Positions 7,066 through 16,105 of a stretch of DNA of 61,775 bases are shown in pieces. The DNA is from an uncultured Bacteroidales bacterium (lineage in GTDB: Bacteria > Bacteroidota > Bacteroidia > Bacteroidales > Paludibacteraceae): assembly GCA_944322025.1 (NCBI GenBank), contig CALUOH010000030.1, positions 1-61,775 of the forward strand, read 5' to 3'. Each line of letters opens with the position of its first letter. Position 1 is the stretch's first letter. The notes under the pieces are model-generated. The model was not told the DNA's origin and made no database searches. It saw nothing but the letters and a program-made list of their open reading frames with translations. Both the position numbers and the translations under genes were made by a program.

Positions 7066-7833
7066 ATGATAGATACACATTCGCATATTTACGGGGAAGA
7101 GTATGACGGTGACAGGGATGCCGTCATGTCGGCTGCAAAGGAGGCCGGCGTGGAGAGCATCATGCTTGTCAATGTGGACACAACCACGATAGACCGCATG
7201 AAGCAGGCGCACTCACTTTATGCGGACTGTACATATATGGCTATGGGGCTTCACCCCACCAGTGTGACGGAAAGCTTCGCGGCCGGCTTGGCTCTTGTAG
7301 ACAGTGAGTTGCGCACTGGGGCATACCGCGCTGTCGGTGAGGTTGGCATAGACCTCTATTGGGACACCACTTATAAGGACTTGCAGATAGAGGCGTTCGA
7401 GAGTCAGGTTGAAATGTCGCTCGCTTATGGCTTGCCGTTGATAATACATACACGGAAGGCATTCGCCGAACTCTTCGCCTCCCTGAAACGGTTTCAGGGC
7501 AGGGAGCTGCACGGGGTCTTCCACTGTTTCGGCGGCGGGATAGAGGAGGCGAAGAAAGCCATATCCCTTGGATTCTATCTTGGCATAGGCGGTGTGGTCA
7601 CATATAAGAACTCCTCGCTGCCGGACGTGCTGTCGAGGCTGTCGCCCGACAGGCTGCTGCTCGAAACCGATGCGCCGTATCTCTCGCCCGTGCCTTACCG
7701 TGGCAAGCGGAATGAGCCTGCTTATATGGCTGCCGTGCGCGACAAAATTGCCTCGGTTTTCAGCATCACCGCGCAAAAAGTGGATGAAATGACTACAAAA
7801 AATGCACAAGAACTTTTTAAATTGGAGCGATAA
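7066..7833 (+). CDS. tatD: TatD family metal-dependent DNase
   Basis: The 255-residue protein has the TatD TIM-barrel metal ligands in order: MIDTHSH at the N terminus, GEVGID, IIHTRKA, FHCFGGG and ETDAPYLSP. TatD proteins are 3'-5' exonucleases or D-aminoacyl-tRNA deacylase-like hydrolases acting in the cytoplasm. I start at the ATG at 7066 so that MIDTHSH is N-terminal; a TTG four codons upstream is less likely. It follows the MurU-like gene by 12 nt in the same direction. I see no functional link with cell-wall recycling. Confidence 0.93.
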   Translation: MIDTHSHIYGEEYDGDRDAVMSAAKEAGVESIMLVNVDTTTIDRMKQAHSLYADCTYMAMGLHPTSVTESFAAGLALVDSELRTGAYRAVGEVGIDLYWDTTYKDLQIEAFESQVEMSLAYGLPLIIHTRKAFAELFASLKRFQGRELHGVFHCFGGGIEEAKKAISLGFYLGIGGVVTYKNSSLPDVLSRLSPDRLLLETDAPYLSPVPYRGKRNEPAYMAAVRDKIASVFSITAQKVDEMTTKNAQELFKLER

Positions 7834-8014
7834 TCCCTCCCGTTTTCGGTTTTGAGTACGCCTGAGAGGGACTTCGTGAGGGTTATTCTCTTGAAAATCA
7901 CGCTCTTTGGAAATAAAGAATATTTAATATAAAAAATGGCGGCAAAGTGATTCCTAATCCGTTACTATTTATTAATTTGCAGCCGATTTTGTAGGGCTAC
8001 GTCCGGCCTGATTT

Positions 8015-8102
8015 GGAGAGATGCTCGAGTGGCTGAAGAGGCACGCCTGGAAAGCGTGTGTACACCAAAAGTGTATCGCGGGTTCGAATCCCGCTCTCTC
8101 CG
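8015..8102 (+). tRNA. tRNA-Ser(GGA)
   Basis: An 88-nt class II tRNA. The acceptor stem is GGAGAGA pairing with TCTCTCC, with G as discriminator. The anticodon stem CACGC/GCGTG encloses CTGGAAA with anticodon GGA at 8049-8051. A long variable arm and the T arm GCGGG-TTCGAAT-CCCGC follow. CCA is not encoded. It reads Ser codons UCC and UCU. Confidence 0.97.
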
Positions 8103-8160
8103 CTTTATTGTAATTTGAAGTATATCACGAATAAAATTATTAACTTTAAAAACAACAACA

Positions 8161-8976
8161 ATGAAAAAAGTATTTGCAATGATGACAATTGTGGCATTCC
8201 TCGGTTGTGGGGTTGCTGCGAACGTTATGGCTCAAGAATCAACTCCTGCTGCGCCGGCTGCTGACTCTGCTCAGGTTGACTCTGCGGCAGCCGCTTCTGC
8301 TCCCGCCGTTATCGAGGAAGTGACAGAAGCAGCGGTAGAAGAGGAAGTCAGCATGCACAAGGCTCTTAAGACAAAGTTCATCGAGGGTGATGCTATGTGG
8401 ATGGCTCCTGTGGCTTTCTGCCTTATCTTCGGTTTGGCTATCTGCATCGAGCGCATCATTTATCTGAACCTTGCTTCTATCAACTCTAAAAAACTCATCA
8501 ACAAAATAGACGAAGCTTGGGCAACTGGTGGCGTAGAGGCTGCAATCGATGTTTGCCGTAATACACGTGGCCCTGTCGCTTCTATCTTCTATCAGGGTCT
8601 TTCCCGTTATAGTGAGGGTGTGGATGTCGTTGAGAAAACCGTTGCCTCTTACGGCTCTGTACAGCTGGGTCTCCTTGAAAAGAACACTTCTTGGATATCC
8701 CTCTTCATCGCACTCGCTCCTATGTTCGGATTCATGGGTACTGTGGTCGGAATGATTCAGGCGTTCGATAGGATTCAGCAGGCTGGTGATATCTCCGCAA
8801 CTGTCGTTGCCGGTGGTATTAAGGTCGCTCTGTTGACTACTGTCTTCGGTCTTATCGTTGCCATCATACTCCAGTTGTTCTACAACTACATCCTCTCTCG
8901 TATTGAGGCTATGGTAAGCGATATGGAGGACTCTTCTATATCACTGCTTGATGTCGTGGTTAAGTATTCAAAGTAA
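8161..8976 (+). CDS. exbB: ExbB/TolQ/MotA-family proton channel protein
   Basis: The 271-residue inner-membrane protein carries a signal peptide (residues 1-24), an Ala/Pro/Glu-rich periplasmic segment (25-65) and three membrane segments. The last two (about 175-205 and 215-250) hold the channel motif GTVVGMIQAF. With ExbD it forms the pentamer-dimer motor that uses proton flow to energise TonB-dependent outer-membrane transporters, which are abundant in Bacteroidota. It is followed by a small membrane protein and two ExbD genes with gaps of 14, 50 and -1 nt, so it is the first gene of an operon. The long N-terminal extension is usual for Bacteroidota ExbB. Confidence 0.93.
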   Translation: MKKVFAMMTIVAFLGCGVAANVMAQESTPAAPAADSAQVDSAAAASAPAVIEEVTEAAVEEEVSMHKALKTKFIEGDAMWMAPVAFCLIFGLAICIERIIYLNLASINSKKLINKIDEAWATGGVEAAIDVCRNTRGPVASIFYQGLSRYSEGVDVVEKTVASYGSVQLGLLEKNTSWISLFIALAPMFGFMGTVVGMIQAFDRIQQAGDISATVVAGGIKVALLTTVFGLIVAIILQLFYNYILSRIEAMVSDMEDSSISLLDVVVKYSK

Positions 8977-8990
8977 ACAAATAATCTGTT

Positions 8991-9464
8991 ATGCGTAAAT
9001 TTGTAAAGATATTCCCTAAGATACTGATGTGGGTGCTCTTCGGGCTTTCCCTCATCGTAGCGGGACTCTTCTTCTTCGGCGGCAGTCACTCCGAAATCAT
9101 TAACGGAGAAGAGCTAAATGCCCCGGACTTTACAAACACTTTGATAATCTGGTGTTATGTATTGTGCGCGATAGCGCTCGCTGTGACCATTTTGGTGACA
9201 TTGGTACGCTTCATAATAAACTTTAAGGACGAACCGAAGAAAGGTCTCAAATCGTTGGCCATCCTTGTGGCTCTTGTGGTCATAATCTTGATTTCTTGGA
9301 ATCTCGGTTCTCCTGAAAAGATTGAGATTATAGGTTATGAGGGTACTGCCAATGAAGGTTTCATGGCACAGTTCTCGGACATGTGCCTCTATGTGATGTA
9401 TATTTTGTTGGGCGGGACAGTATTGGCTATGTTCGGTTCTGCCCTCTATTCTAAACTGAAATAA
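8991..9464 (+). CDS. Conserved membrane protein of the exb operon
   Basis: The 157-residue protein has four hydrophobic segments: about residues 9-29, 48-72, 83-102 and 131-152. The loop between the third and fourth contains GSPEKIEIIGYEGTANEGFMAQFSDMCLY. It sits 14 nt after exbB and 50 nt before the first exbD. I recognise it only as a protein that recurs at this place in Bacteroidales exb operons. A role in assembly or regulation of the ExbB-ExbD motor is inferred from position alone. Confidence 0.8.
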   Translation: MRKFVKIFPKILMWVLFGLSLIVAGLFFFGGSHSEIINGEELNAPDFTNTLIIWCYVLCAIALAVTILVTLVRFIINFKDEPKKGLKSLAILVALVVIILISWNLGSPEKIEIIGYEGTANEGFMAQFSDMCLYVMYILLGGTVLAMFGSALYSKLK

Positions 9465-9514
9465 ATCAACTTATATGCCGGGACTAAGCAGTCCCGGCAT
9501 TATAAATAAAGAAT

Positions 9515-10108
9515 ATGGGAAAAAGGGAAGTACAGGAAATCAATGCAAGTTCAATGGCAGATATCGCCTTTTTGCTCCTCATCTTCTTCCTTGTGACGAC
9601 TACCATGTCGACAGATAAGGGATTGGCCAGAAGATTGCCGCCTCCGCTTCCGCCGAACATGGAGAAACAGGATGTCGAAGTCAAGGAACGCAATATCTTC
9701 ACGGTGCTTATCAACAGCAGCAACCAGTTGCTTGTTGAGGGTGAGCCTCTGGATGTGCGTGAATTGAGAGAAAAGACGAAAGAGTTTCTGAAAAATGAGG
9801 CTAATCTGGATAATCTGCCAGAACTGGTACCGGTAAATGTTAATGTGAATGGCAAGAATGTGACGTTCATGACTACGAAAAACCATGTGATTTCATTACA
9901 GAATGACCGTGGTACCGAATATCAGAAATATATCGAGGTTCAGAATGAACTCGTGGCGGCATATAACGAGGTGAGGGATGAGTTTTCCCGTGAGAATTTC
10001 GGAATGCCATACGGGGAACTTAGTACAGAGCAGCAAGAGGCTGTGCAGACTGTGTATCAACAGAAGATTTCTGAGGCTGAACCTAAAAATTATGGAGGAA
10101 GAAAATAA
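9515..10108 (+). CDS. exbD: ExbD/TolR-family biopolymer transport protein (first copy)
   Basis: The 197-residue protein has a short cytoplasmic N terminus, one membrane segment (about residues 15-36, SMADIAFLLLIFFLVTTTM) and a periplasmic domain. The Asp in SMADIAF is the conserved proton-relay residue of the ExbD/TolR family. The periplasmic part is longer than usual and its C-terminal 60 residues are charged. Its stop overlaps the start of the second exbD by one base, so the two copies are coupled and may form a heterodimer inside the ExbB ring. Confidence 0.92.
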   Translation: MGKREVQEINASSMADIAFLLLIFFLVTTTMSTDKGLARRLPPPLPPNMEKQDVEVKERNIFTVLINSSNQLLVEGEPLDVRELREKTKEFLKNEANLDNLPELVPVNVNVNGKNVTFMTTKNHVISLQNDRGTEYQKYIEVQNELVAAYNEVRDEFSRENFGMPYGELSTEQQEAVQTVYQQKISEAEPKNYGGRK

Positions 10109-10578
10109 TGGCTAAAATCAGAAAAGATGGAAAGAAAAAGGCTCCTGCCATAAGCACTGCCTCTTTGCCTGATATTGTGTTTATGTTGTTGTTCTTCTTT
10201 ATGGCATCCACTTCGATACGTGAGGTGACTTATAAAGTGAATATCAGACCGCCGGAGGCTACTGAGTTGCAGAAACTGGAAAAGAAATCTCTTGTGCGCT
10301 ACGTATATATAGGTACGCCGAATAAGGAATTTCACTCTCAATACGGTAAAGAGACACGTATACAGCTGGACGATGCTTTCGCTGAGGTTGATCAGATTGA
10401 AAACTTCATAGTGAATGAGCGTTCCGCCATGAGAGAGGACGAACAGAACCTTTTGACTGTGTCGATAAAGGCTGACCGCGAGACTAAAATGGGTATAATC
10501 ACGGACGTGAAGCAGGCTTTGCGCCGTGCATATGCCTTGAAAATAAACTATGCGGCTACACAGCGTCAGAGTTACTGA
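10108..10578 (+). CDS. exbD: ExbD/TolR-family biopolymer transport protein (second copy)
   Basis: The 156-residue protein starts with a basic N terminus. One membrane segment (about residues 18-38, ASLPDIVFMLLFFFMAS) carries the conserved Asp in LPDIVF, and a periplasmic domain of about 110 residues follows. It begins on the last base of the preceding exbD stop codon. A good terminator follows 32 nt after the stop, so this is the last gene of the exbB operon. Two ExbD paralogues per operon are common in Bacteroidota. Confidence 0.92.
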   Translation: MAKIRKDGKKKAPAISTASLPDIVFMLLFFFMASTSIREVTYKVNIRPPEATELQKLEKKSLVRYVYIGTPNKEFHSQYGKETRIQLDDAFAEVDQIENFIVNERSAMREDEQNLLTVSIKADRETKMGIITDVKQALRRAYALKINYAATQRQSY

Positions 10579-10610
10579 AAAAACTGACGGTTTTACCGTA
10601 TATGAAACAA

Positions 10611-10641
10611 AAGACCTTCTGCAAAACGGAAGGTCTTTTTG
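10611..10641 (+). terminator. Terminator of the exb operon
   Basis: AAGACCTTC (10611-10619) pairs with GAAGGTCTT (10629-10637) and is followed by a T-run. The next promoter begins one base later. Confidence 0.85.
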
Positions 10642-10672
10642 TTTGTGTACTCGATAAGTTTTACTATCTTTG
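10642..10672 (+). promoter_or_regulatory. Promoter of mlaEF
   Basis: TTTG (10642-10645), exactly 19 nt, TATCTTTG (10665-10672): a perfect Bacteroidota promoter. The likely start site is about 10678, giving a leader of 15-20 nt before the ATG at 10694. Confidence 0.8.
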
Positions 10673-10693
10673 CGGGCAAATCTGTACTGCGGG

Positions 10694-11440
10694 ATGATAA
10701 AAAAGTTTTTACAGGAAGTTGGCGAATATCTCCTATTGATGAAGAGGGCATTTGCTAAACCGGATAATTTTCGGATGTTCATTAAGCAAATCCCGCGTGA
10801 AATAGAAAAATTGGGCGTGGATTCGATTGGCATTATTGTAATTATATCCATATTCATGGGTGTCATCATGACTGTACAGACTGTCCTCAATACGGAAAAT
10901 CCGCTTTTGCCGCGTTATAGTACGGGTCTCGTTCTGCGTGATACGTTTCTCCTCGAGTTTTCGTCTACAATAATGAGCCTTCTCCTTGCAGGTAAGGTAG
11001 GTTCTAATATTGCGTCGGAACTCGGCAGCATGAGGGTGTCGGAGCAGATAGATGCCATGGAGATTATGGGTGTGAACTCAGCCAACTATCTTATACTTCC
11101 CAAAATTATAGCATTGGTGCTTTTCATGCCAGTCCTTGTCACACTTTGCGTTGGTTTCGGCTTGATTGGCGGCGCGTGTGTGGCGCAGTTCTCAGACCTT
11201 ATAACAATGTCTGATTTCATATACGGAATACAATATGCTTTTATACCGTTTTATTATACGTATTCTGTAATAAAGTCACTGTTTTTCGGCTTCATAATAG
11301 CGTCTGTATCGTCATTTTACGGCTACTATGCTTATGGTGGTGCACTGGCTGTCGGGCGCGCTAGTACCCATGCTGTGGTAAACAGCAGTGTGCTTGTGCT
11401 GTTGTCAAATATAGTCTTGACGAATATTATACTTACCTGA
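10694..11440 (+). CDS. mlaE: MlaE-type ABC transporter permease
   Basis: The 248-residue permease of the MlaE family has five or six membrane segments and the family-typical GKVGSNIASELGSMRVSEQIDAMEIMG loop (split here only for description). With the ATPase encoded 6 nt downstream it would move phospholipids between inner and outer membranes, maintaining lipid asymmetry. I start at ATG 10694 (MIKKFLQEVGEY), because the -7 promoter element overlaps the alternative start at 10670. No MCE-domain (MlaD) gene follows in this window, so the substrate-binding partner must be elsewhere. Confidence 0.9.
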   Translation: MIKKFLQEVGEYLLLMKRAFAKPDNFRMFIKQIPREIEKLGVDSIGIIVIISIFMGVIMTVQTVLNTENPLLPRYSTGLVLRDTFLLEFSSTIMSLLLAGKVGSNIASELGSMRVSEQIDAMEIMGVNSANYLILPKIIALVLFMPVLVTLCVGFGLIGGACVAQFSDLITMSDFIYGIQYAFIPFYYTYSVIKSLFFGFIIASVSSFYGYYAYGGALAVGRASTHAVVNSSVLVLLSNIVLTNIILT

Positions 11441-11446
11441 TGCGTT

Positions 11447-12211
11447 ATGATTGAAGTTAAGGGTGTATCAAAATCGTTTGATGGTAAGAGCGTACTGGAA
11501 GACATATCAACTGTATTCTTGCCAGGTAAGGTCAACCAGATTATTGGACAGAGTGGTTCTGGAAAGACGGTACTTATGAAGTGTATAATAGGCTTGTTTG
11601 ATGTGGATAGTGGTGCGGTGATGTATGACGGACGCAATTTGCCTGACATGCCGCAGAGCGAGAAGAAGATGCTTAGGCGTGAAGTGGGCATGTTGTTTCA
11701 GGGTGCGGCACTGTTTGATTCGCTTACTATAATGGATAATGTGCTTTTCCCGCTTGAAATGTTTTCTGCCATTAGCAGGGAGGAGATGCGGAAAAGAGCC
11801 CGGTTCTGCCTGTCAAGGGTAAACATCCCGCAGACGGCGTATGACAAGTATCCCGGTGAGATAAGCGGTGGTATGCAGAAGAGGGTGGCCATAGCGCGTG
11901 CAATTACTCTTAACCCGAAATACCTTTTTTGCGATGAGCCTAATTCGGGACTTGACCCGGTGACTTCACTTGTGATAGATAGACTGATAGAGGAGATTAC
12001 GGAAGAATATAACATAACCACCATTGTCAATACGCACGACATGAACTCGATAATGGAGATAGGCGCGCACATTATTCTTATAGACAAAGGTCATAAGGCT
12101 TGGGAGGGATCTAAGGACGATATTTTCACGTCGGAGTGCAAGGCACTAGACGACTTCGTTTTTGCTTCTGACCTGTATAAGAAAATCAAGACAAGGGTTA
12201 ATGCTGGATAA
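11447..12211 (+). CDS. mlaF: MlaF-type ABC transporter ATPase
   Basis: The 254-residue ATPase has Walker A GQSGSGKT (about residues 36-43), a Q-loop at LFQGAALFDSL, the ABC signature SGGMQKR and Walker B YLFCDEPNSGLDP. These features, with the MlaE permease 6 nt upstream, identify the cytoplasmic motor of a phospholipid transporter. It is probably co-transcribed with mlaE from the 10642-10672 promoter. A DksA-like gene follows after 46 nt. Confidence 0.92.
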   Translation: MIEVKGVSKSFDGKSVLEDISTVFLPGKVNQIIGQSGSGKTVLMKCIIGLFDVDSGAVMYDGRNLPDMPQSEKKMLRREVGMLFQGAALFDSLTIMDNVLFPLEMFSAISREEMRKRARFCLSRVNIPQTAYDKYPGEISGGMQKRVAIARAITLNPKYLFCDEPNSGLDPVTSLVIDRLIEEITEEYNITTIVNTHDMNSIMEIGAHIILIDKGHKAWEGSKDDIFTSECKALDDFVFASDLYKKIKTRVNAG

Positions 12212-12257
12212 CGGAGAAAAGTGTGTAACTATAAACTAATAAAGATATCTAATAACT

Positions 12258-12635
12258 ATGTCAGAGAAAACACGTTATTCCGATGCTGAACTCGAAGAGT
12301 TCAAGACGCTTATACTTGAGAAGTTGGAAAAGGCTCAGCATGAGTATGAAGAGCTTAGAACGGCTATAAGTAATGCGGAAGGTAATGATGTAAATGACAC
12401 GTCTCCAACGTTCAAAACTTTGGAGGAGGGAGCATCAACGCTTTCCAAGGAGTCTGCCGGCCTGCTGGCTCAACGCCAGATGCAGTTTATACAGCATCTG
12501 AAATCGGCTCTCGTGAGGATAGAGAACAAAACTTATGGCGTTTGCCGTGAAACGGGTAAATTGATACCGAAGGAAAGACTGCGCGCAGTGCCGCATGCCA
12601 CATTGAGTATCGAGGCGAAGAACAAGAATAAATGA
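12258..12635 (+). CDS. TraR/DksA-family protein lacking most zinc cysteines
   Basis: The 125-residue protein has a charged coiled-coil N-terminal half (residues 5-85) and ends in the DksA-like segment YGVCRETGKLIPKERLRAVPHAT. DksA proteins bind RNA polymerase through the secondary channel and adjust transcription with ppGpp. Only one of the four zinc-finger cysteines (in GVC) remains, and the usual second pair is replaced by LSIEAK. The fold may not bind zinc, as seen in some Bacteroidota family members. It precedes lspA by 57 nt. Action on RNA polymerase is inferred from the family. Confidence 0.85.
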   Translation: MSEKTRYSDAELEEFKTLILEKLEKAQHEYEELRTAISNAEGNDVNDTSPTFKTLEEGASTLSKESAGLLAQRQMQFIQHLKSALVRIENKTYGVCRETGKLIPKERLRAVPHATLSIEAKNKNK

Positions 12636-12692
12636 GGGTGCTCCTTATATGTGCGCCTATGTAACGTTAAGAACGTTATGTTTGCATAAGGA

Positions 12693-13316
12693 ATGATGAA
12701 ACGGAAGATATTGCCCCTATTGTTCATAGTATGTCTGCTCATATTTGATCAGTTGTTGAAATTTTATGTGAAGACAACGATGACAATAGGCGAGAGCCAT
12801 GAGATATTCCCGTGGTTCAAGATATTGTTTGTCGAAAATCCCGGTATGGCCTTCGGGTTGACATTGGGAAGCAAGTATGTGCTGACTATATTCAGGATAG
12901 TGTTTGCCATATTCATATTTTATTATATGTGGCGTATGGTAAAACGGGGTTTTTCCCAGCGCTATATATATATAGTGGCACTAATTCTTGCTGGAGCTGT
13001 GGGCAATATCTTCGATTGTTTATTCTATGGGCTGATATTTAGTGAAAGTACATCTTTTCAGGTGGCTGTACTGCTGCCTGATGGCGGAGGGTATGCTCCG
13101 TTCTTGATGGGTAAGGTGGTTGATATGTTCTACTTCCCTCTGTTTACATTCCCTGAATGGATGCCGTTTGTCGGCGGCGATGTGTTTTTTGGACCGATAT
13201 TTAATCTTGCTGACTCGTATATAACGATAGGTGTATTTGCGATAATACTATTTTTCCGTCATTCGTTTAACGAGTCCTGGAATGTCTGTTTTCCTCCGAA
13301 AAAAACGGACCTATGA
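12693..13316 (+). CDS. lspA: Lipoprotein signal peptidase II
   Basis: The 207-residue inner-membrane aspartic protease cleaves prolipoproteins before the lipidated Cys. Family motifs are FVENPGMAFGL (about 46-56), GNIFDCLFYG (104-113), GKVVDMF with catalytic D144 and FNLADSYI with catalytic D174. There are four membrane segments. An insertion of about 30 residues between the GNIFD and VVD motifs is typical of Bacteroidota. It overlaps the following DUF4296 lipoprotein gene by four bases. Confidence 0.96.
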   Translation: MMKRKILPLLFIVCLLIFDQLLKFYVKTTMTIGESHEIFPWFKILFVENPGMAFGLTLGSKYVLTIFRIVFAIFIFYYMWRMVKRGFSQRYIYIVALILAGAVGNIFDCLFYGLIFSESTSFQVAVLLPDGGGYAPFLMGKVVDMFYFPLFTFPEWMPFVGGDVFFGPIFNLADSYITIGVFAIILFFRHSFNESWNVCFPPKKTDL

Positions 13317-14197
13317 TGTGCCGTTACTTGCTATGTGTTTTGTTTTGTCTATTGTTTATTGCATGCGATAGGAGACCATCGGATGTTATGGACAAGCAGC
13401 AGATGGCCGATGTACTTACAGATGTGCATATAACCGAAAGTGCTGTTGAATTGAGCCAAAAGAAAATATCGAAAATGCCAAAGCATCTGTATAGCAACAG
13501 CGTGTTTGAAAAGCATGGTATAACAAAGGAGGATTTTGACCGTTCCGTGGAGTGGTATGCTCTTCATCCGGAGAAGTATATAGAGGTGTATGACATTGTG
13601 GAGAATCGTCTTGATTCTTTGGCAAAGGATATAGAAAATTATGTGTACCATCCTGATGAAAAGCCGACGTTTCTTGATTCTATAGACTCGTTGAATATTT
13701 GGGACAAACGGCCTTGTTTGACATACAGTGCAGTAAGACGTTCTGCATTCGATAGTAATGATTTGGAGTTTTATTGCAGCAATGTTAATTTGGAGTGTGG
13801 TGACCATTACCGTCTTACGCTGAGAATGAGAGCTTATGATCCAGATACAGTGAGGAGGCTTCTGTATTTGGTTGTGAAGAAAGAAGAAGACAAGTGTGAT
13901 ACGCTTTCTTGTGGGATTAGAACTGATTCTGTATTGCGTCGTTATAGTCTGACCATACGTTTGTCCGATACGGTCTGTCCACAGTCGTTGACAGCTGTGT
14001 TGATAGATTCGTTGGAAAAGGTATCATCGTTAGAAGTGGATTCAGTGCATTTGTACCGTGTGTACAATTTTTATGAGCATGCCTTGTCTTCATCTTATAA
14101 GCGCAAGCTAAAAGCGAGACAGGACTCGGCTGCGCAGTTCTCTGTAAAAACGGAAGAGAAACTGAAATATTATGGTAAAAAAAGTGGCCGCAAATAG
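13313..14197 (+). CDS. DUF4296 domain lipoprotein
   Basis: The 294-residue protein has an N-terminal lipoprotein signal (CVLFCLLFIAC, Cys about residue 18). The DUF4296 region follows at about residues 25-110: MADVLTDVHITESAVE then EKHGITKEDFDRSVEWYALHPEKY. The C-terminal half is unassigned and ends in a basic tail. DUF4296 lipoproteins occur next to lspA in many Bacteroidales and their function is unknown. It overlaps lspA by four bases and the next small gene by 26 bases, so this looks like one operon. Confidence 0.88.
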   Translation: MMCRYLLCVLFCLLFIACDRRPSDVMDKQQMADVLTDVHITESAVELSQKKISKMPKHLYSNSVFEKHGITKEDFDRSVEWYALHPEKYIEVYDIVENRLDSLAKDIENYVYHPDEKPTFLDSIDSLNIWDKRPCLTYSAVRRSAFDSNDLEFYCSNVNLECGDHYRLTLRMRAYDPDTVRRLLYLVVKKEEDKCDTLSCGIRTDSVLRRYSLTIRLSDTVCPQSLTAVLIDSLEKVSSLEVDSVHLYRVYNFYEHALSSSYKRKLKARQDSAAQFSVKTEEKLKYYGKKSGRK

Positions 14198-14492
14198 GGT
14201 GGTGATAGATGCGGATACCGTAATATCTAACGCTGTAGTGGATAAGGATGTGAATGGCGTGGTAATATCAGTATTTCCCTTGGCAATGTGCCGCTTTGAG
14301 ACGGCTTCAACGGCGTTTTATAACGGTGTTATAACATCGGAGATAAAACGGAAACCTATGGTTGGTGATTATCTGCCAAGTTTGGTGACATATCCGTTGG
14401 AATATGGCTATAGCGGTAGTCTGTTTTTGTGGCAGGGACTTTCGTTGGAGGAGATGGTCGTGGAAGAAAACACTGTCTATACGATTTTGTAA
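14172..14492 (+). CDS. Small conserved hypothetical protein
   Basis: The 106-residue protein is rich in beta-branched residues, with no signal peptide or membrane segment. The pattern (AANRVVIDADTVISNAVV near the start, TAFYNGVI in the middle) resembles the beta-sandwich that flanks amidohydrolase domains, but the catalytic barrel is absent. It starts inside the end of the DUF4296 gene (26-nt overlap) and precedes proS by 40 nt. I do not assign a function. The overlap and position between conserved genes support it being real. Confidence 0.65.
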   Translation: MVKKVAANRVVIDADTVISNAVVDKDVNGVVISVFPLAMCRFETASTAFYNGVITSEIKRKPMVGDYLPSLVTYPLEYGYSGSLFLWQGLSLEEMVVEENTVYTIL

Positions 14493-14532
14493 TATTTCAA
14501 ATAAAAACCAATCATACATATAGTATAGCAAT

Positions 14533-16014
14533 ATGGCAAAAGAGTTGAAAGAACTGACCTCTCGTGAGGAAAATTATTCACAGTGGTATAACGATTTGGT
14601 GGTGAAGGCTGATTTGGCAGAAAATTCGGCAGTCCGTGGTTGCATGGTTATCAAACCGTATGGTTATGCCATTTGGGAAAAGATACAGAGAAAGCTGGAT
14701 GATATGTTTAAGGAAACGGGACACGTTAATGCATATTTTCCTCTGTTCATTCCAAAATCGTTCCTCAGCAAGGAGGCGGATCATGTGGAGGGTTTTGCCA
14801 AGGAGTGTGCAGTCGTAACGCATTACAGACTGAAAACAAATCCGGATGGGACAGGAGTTGTTGTTGATCCGGAGGCTCGCCTTGAGGAAGAACTGATAGT
14901 TCGCCCGACATCGGAGACTATAATATGGAATACGTACAAAGGGTGGATACAGTCGTACCGTGATTTGCCTATATTGTGTAACCAGTGGGCTAATGTTGTG
15001 CGTTGGGAGATGCGTACAAGGCTTTTCTTACGTACGGCAGAGTTCCTTTGGCAGGAGGGGCATACTGCTCATGCCACTGAGGCCGAGGCGATGGAAGAAG
15101 CTAAGCGTATGCTTGAGGTCTACGCTACATTTGCTGAGGAGTTTATGGCTGTACCTGTGGTTAAGGGAGTGAAGTCTGCCAACGAACGTTTCGCTGGAGC
15201 TGTTGAGACATTCTGTATAGAGGCCATGATGCAGGACGGTAAGGCATTGCAGGCTGGCACATCGCATTTCCTCGGACAGAACTTCGCCAAGGCGTTTGAC
15301 GTACAATTTGTTAATAAAGATAATAAGTTGGAATATGTATGGGCTACATCATGGGGCGTGTCGACTCGTCTTATGGGTGCTCTTATTATGGCACACTCTG
15401 ATAACAATGGCCTTGTGTTGCCTCCTAAGCTCGCTCCTATACAGGTCGTTATAGTACCGATTTACAAAAGTATTGAGCAACTTGATGCTATATCGGAGAA
15501 GGTTGCGCCGATAGTAGAGGCACTGAAAAAACTTGGTATTAGTGTGAAGTATGATAATGCAGACAACAAGAAACCGGGTTGGAAATTCTCAGAATATGAA
15601 TTGAAAGGTATTCCTGTGCGTCTTGCTATGGGTGGACGTGACCTTGAGAACGGTACAGTCGAGGTGATGCGTCGCGATACCCTTGAGAAAGAGACCCGTC
15701 CTGTGGAAGGCATTGTTGCGCATGTCCAGATGTTGCTTGACGAGATACAATTTAATATATATAGAAAGGCTGTGGCGTTCCGTGATTCTGTGACACGCGA
15801 TGTGGCCGACTATGCGACTTTCAAGACTGAGATTGAAAAGGGAGGTTTTCTCCGTTGTTATTGGGACGGTTCTCCCGAAGACGAGGATAGAATCAAGGAG
15901 GAGACTAAAGCAACTATACGTTGCATATTGCTGCATGAGGCAGAGTCAGAAGGTAAATGTATGCTTACAGGTCGCACTACGAAGCGTCTTGTCTTGTTTG
16001 CCCGCAGCTATTGA
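14533..16014 (+). CDS. proS: Prolyl-tRNA synthetase, archaeal/eukaryote-type
   Basis: The 493-residue class II synthetase lacks the large editing insertion of the E. coli-type enzyme and carries the archaeal/eukaryal-type C-terminal extension. Landmarks are [18 protein letters not shown] near the N terminus, motif 2 around [10 protein letters not shown] and [16 protein letters not shown], then [16 protein letters not shown] as motif 3. The anticodon-binding domain spans about residues 290-400. It charges tRNA-Pro with proline. A hairpin with U-run follows the stop codon. The upstream gap has no strong promoter, so it may be read from the lspA operon. Confidence 0.95.
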   Translation: MAKELKELTSREENYSQWYNDLVVKADLAENSAVRGCMVIKPYGYAIWEKIQRKLDDMFKETGHVNAYFPLFIPKSFLSKEADHVEGFAKECAVVTHYRLKTNPDGTGVVVDPEARLEEELIVRPTSETIIWNTYKGWIQSYRDLPILCNQWANVVRWEMRTRLFLRTAEFLWQEGHTAHATEAEAMEEAKRMLEVYATFAEEFMAVPVVKGVKSANERFAGAVETFCIEAMMQDGKALQAGTSHFLGQNFAKAFDVQFVNKDNKLEYVWATSWGVSTRLMGALIMAHSDNNGLVLPPKLAPIQVVIVPIYKSIEQLDAISEKVAPIVEALKKLGISVKYDNADNKKPGWKFSEYELKGIPVRLAMGGRDLENGTVEVMRRDTLEKETRPVEGIVAHVQMLLDEIQFNIYRKAVAFRDSVTRDVADYATFKTEIEKGGFLRCYWDGSPEDEDRIKEETKATIRCILLHEAESEGKCMLTGRTTKRLVLFARSY

Positions 16015-16039
16015 TACTATAATAATTTAATATATTGGC

Positions 16040-16087
16040 AAAACGGGGTAGGTGCGGATGTTTTTACGACCGTCTGCCTCGTTTTAT
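16040..16087 (+). terminator. Terminator after proS
   Basis: AAAACGGGGTAGG-N-CGG pairs, with two G-U pairs and a small bulge, with CCG-TCTGCCTCGTTTT, followed by ATTG. It lies between proS and the Kelch lipoprotein gene. Confidence 0.5.
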
Positions 16088-16105
16088 TGTATGATTCATG
16101 AATGG

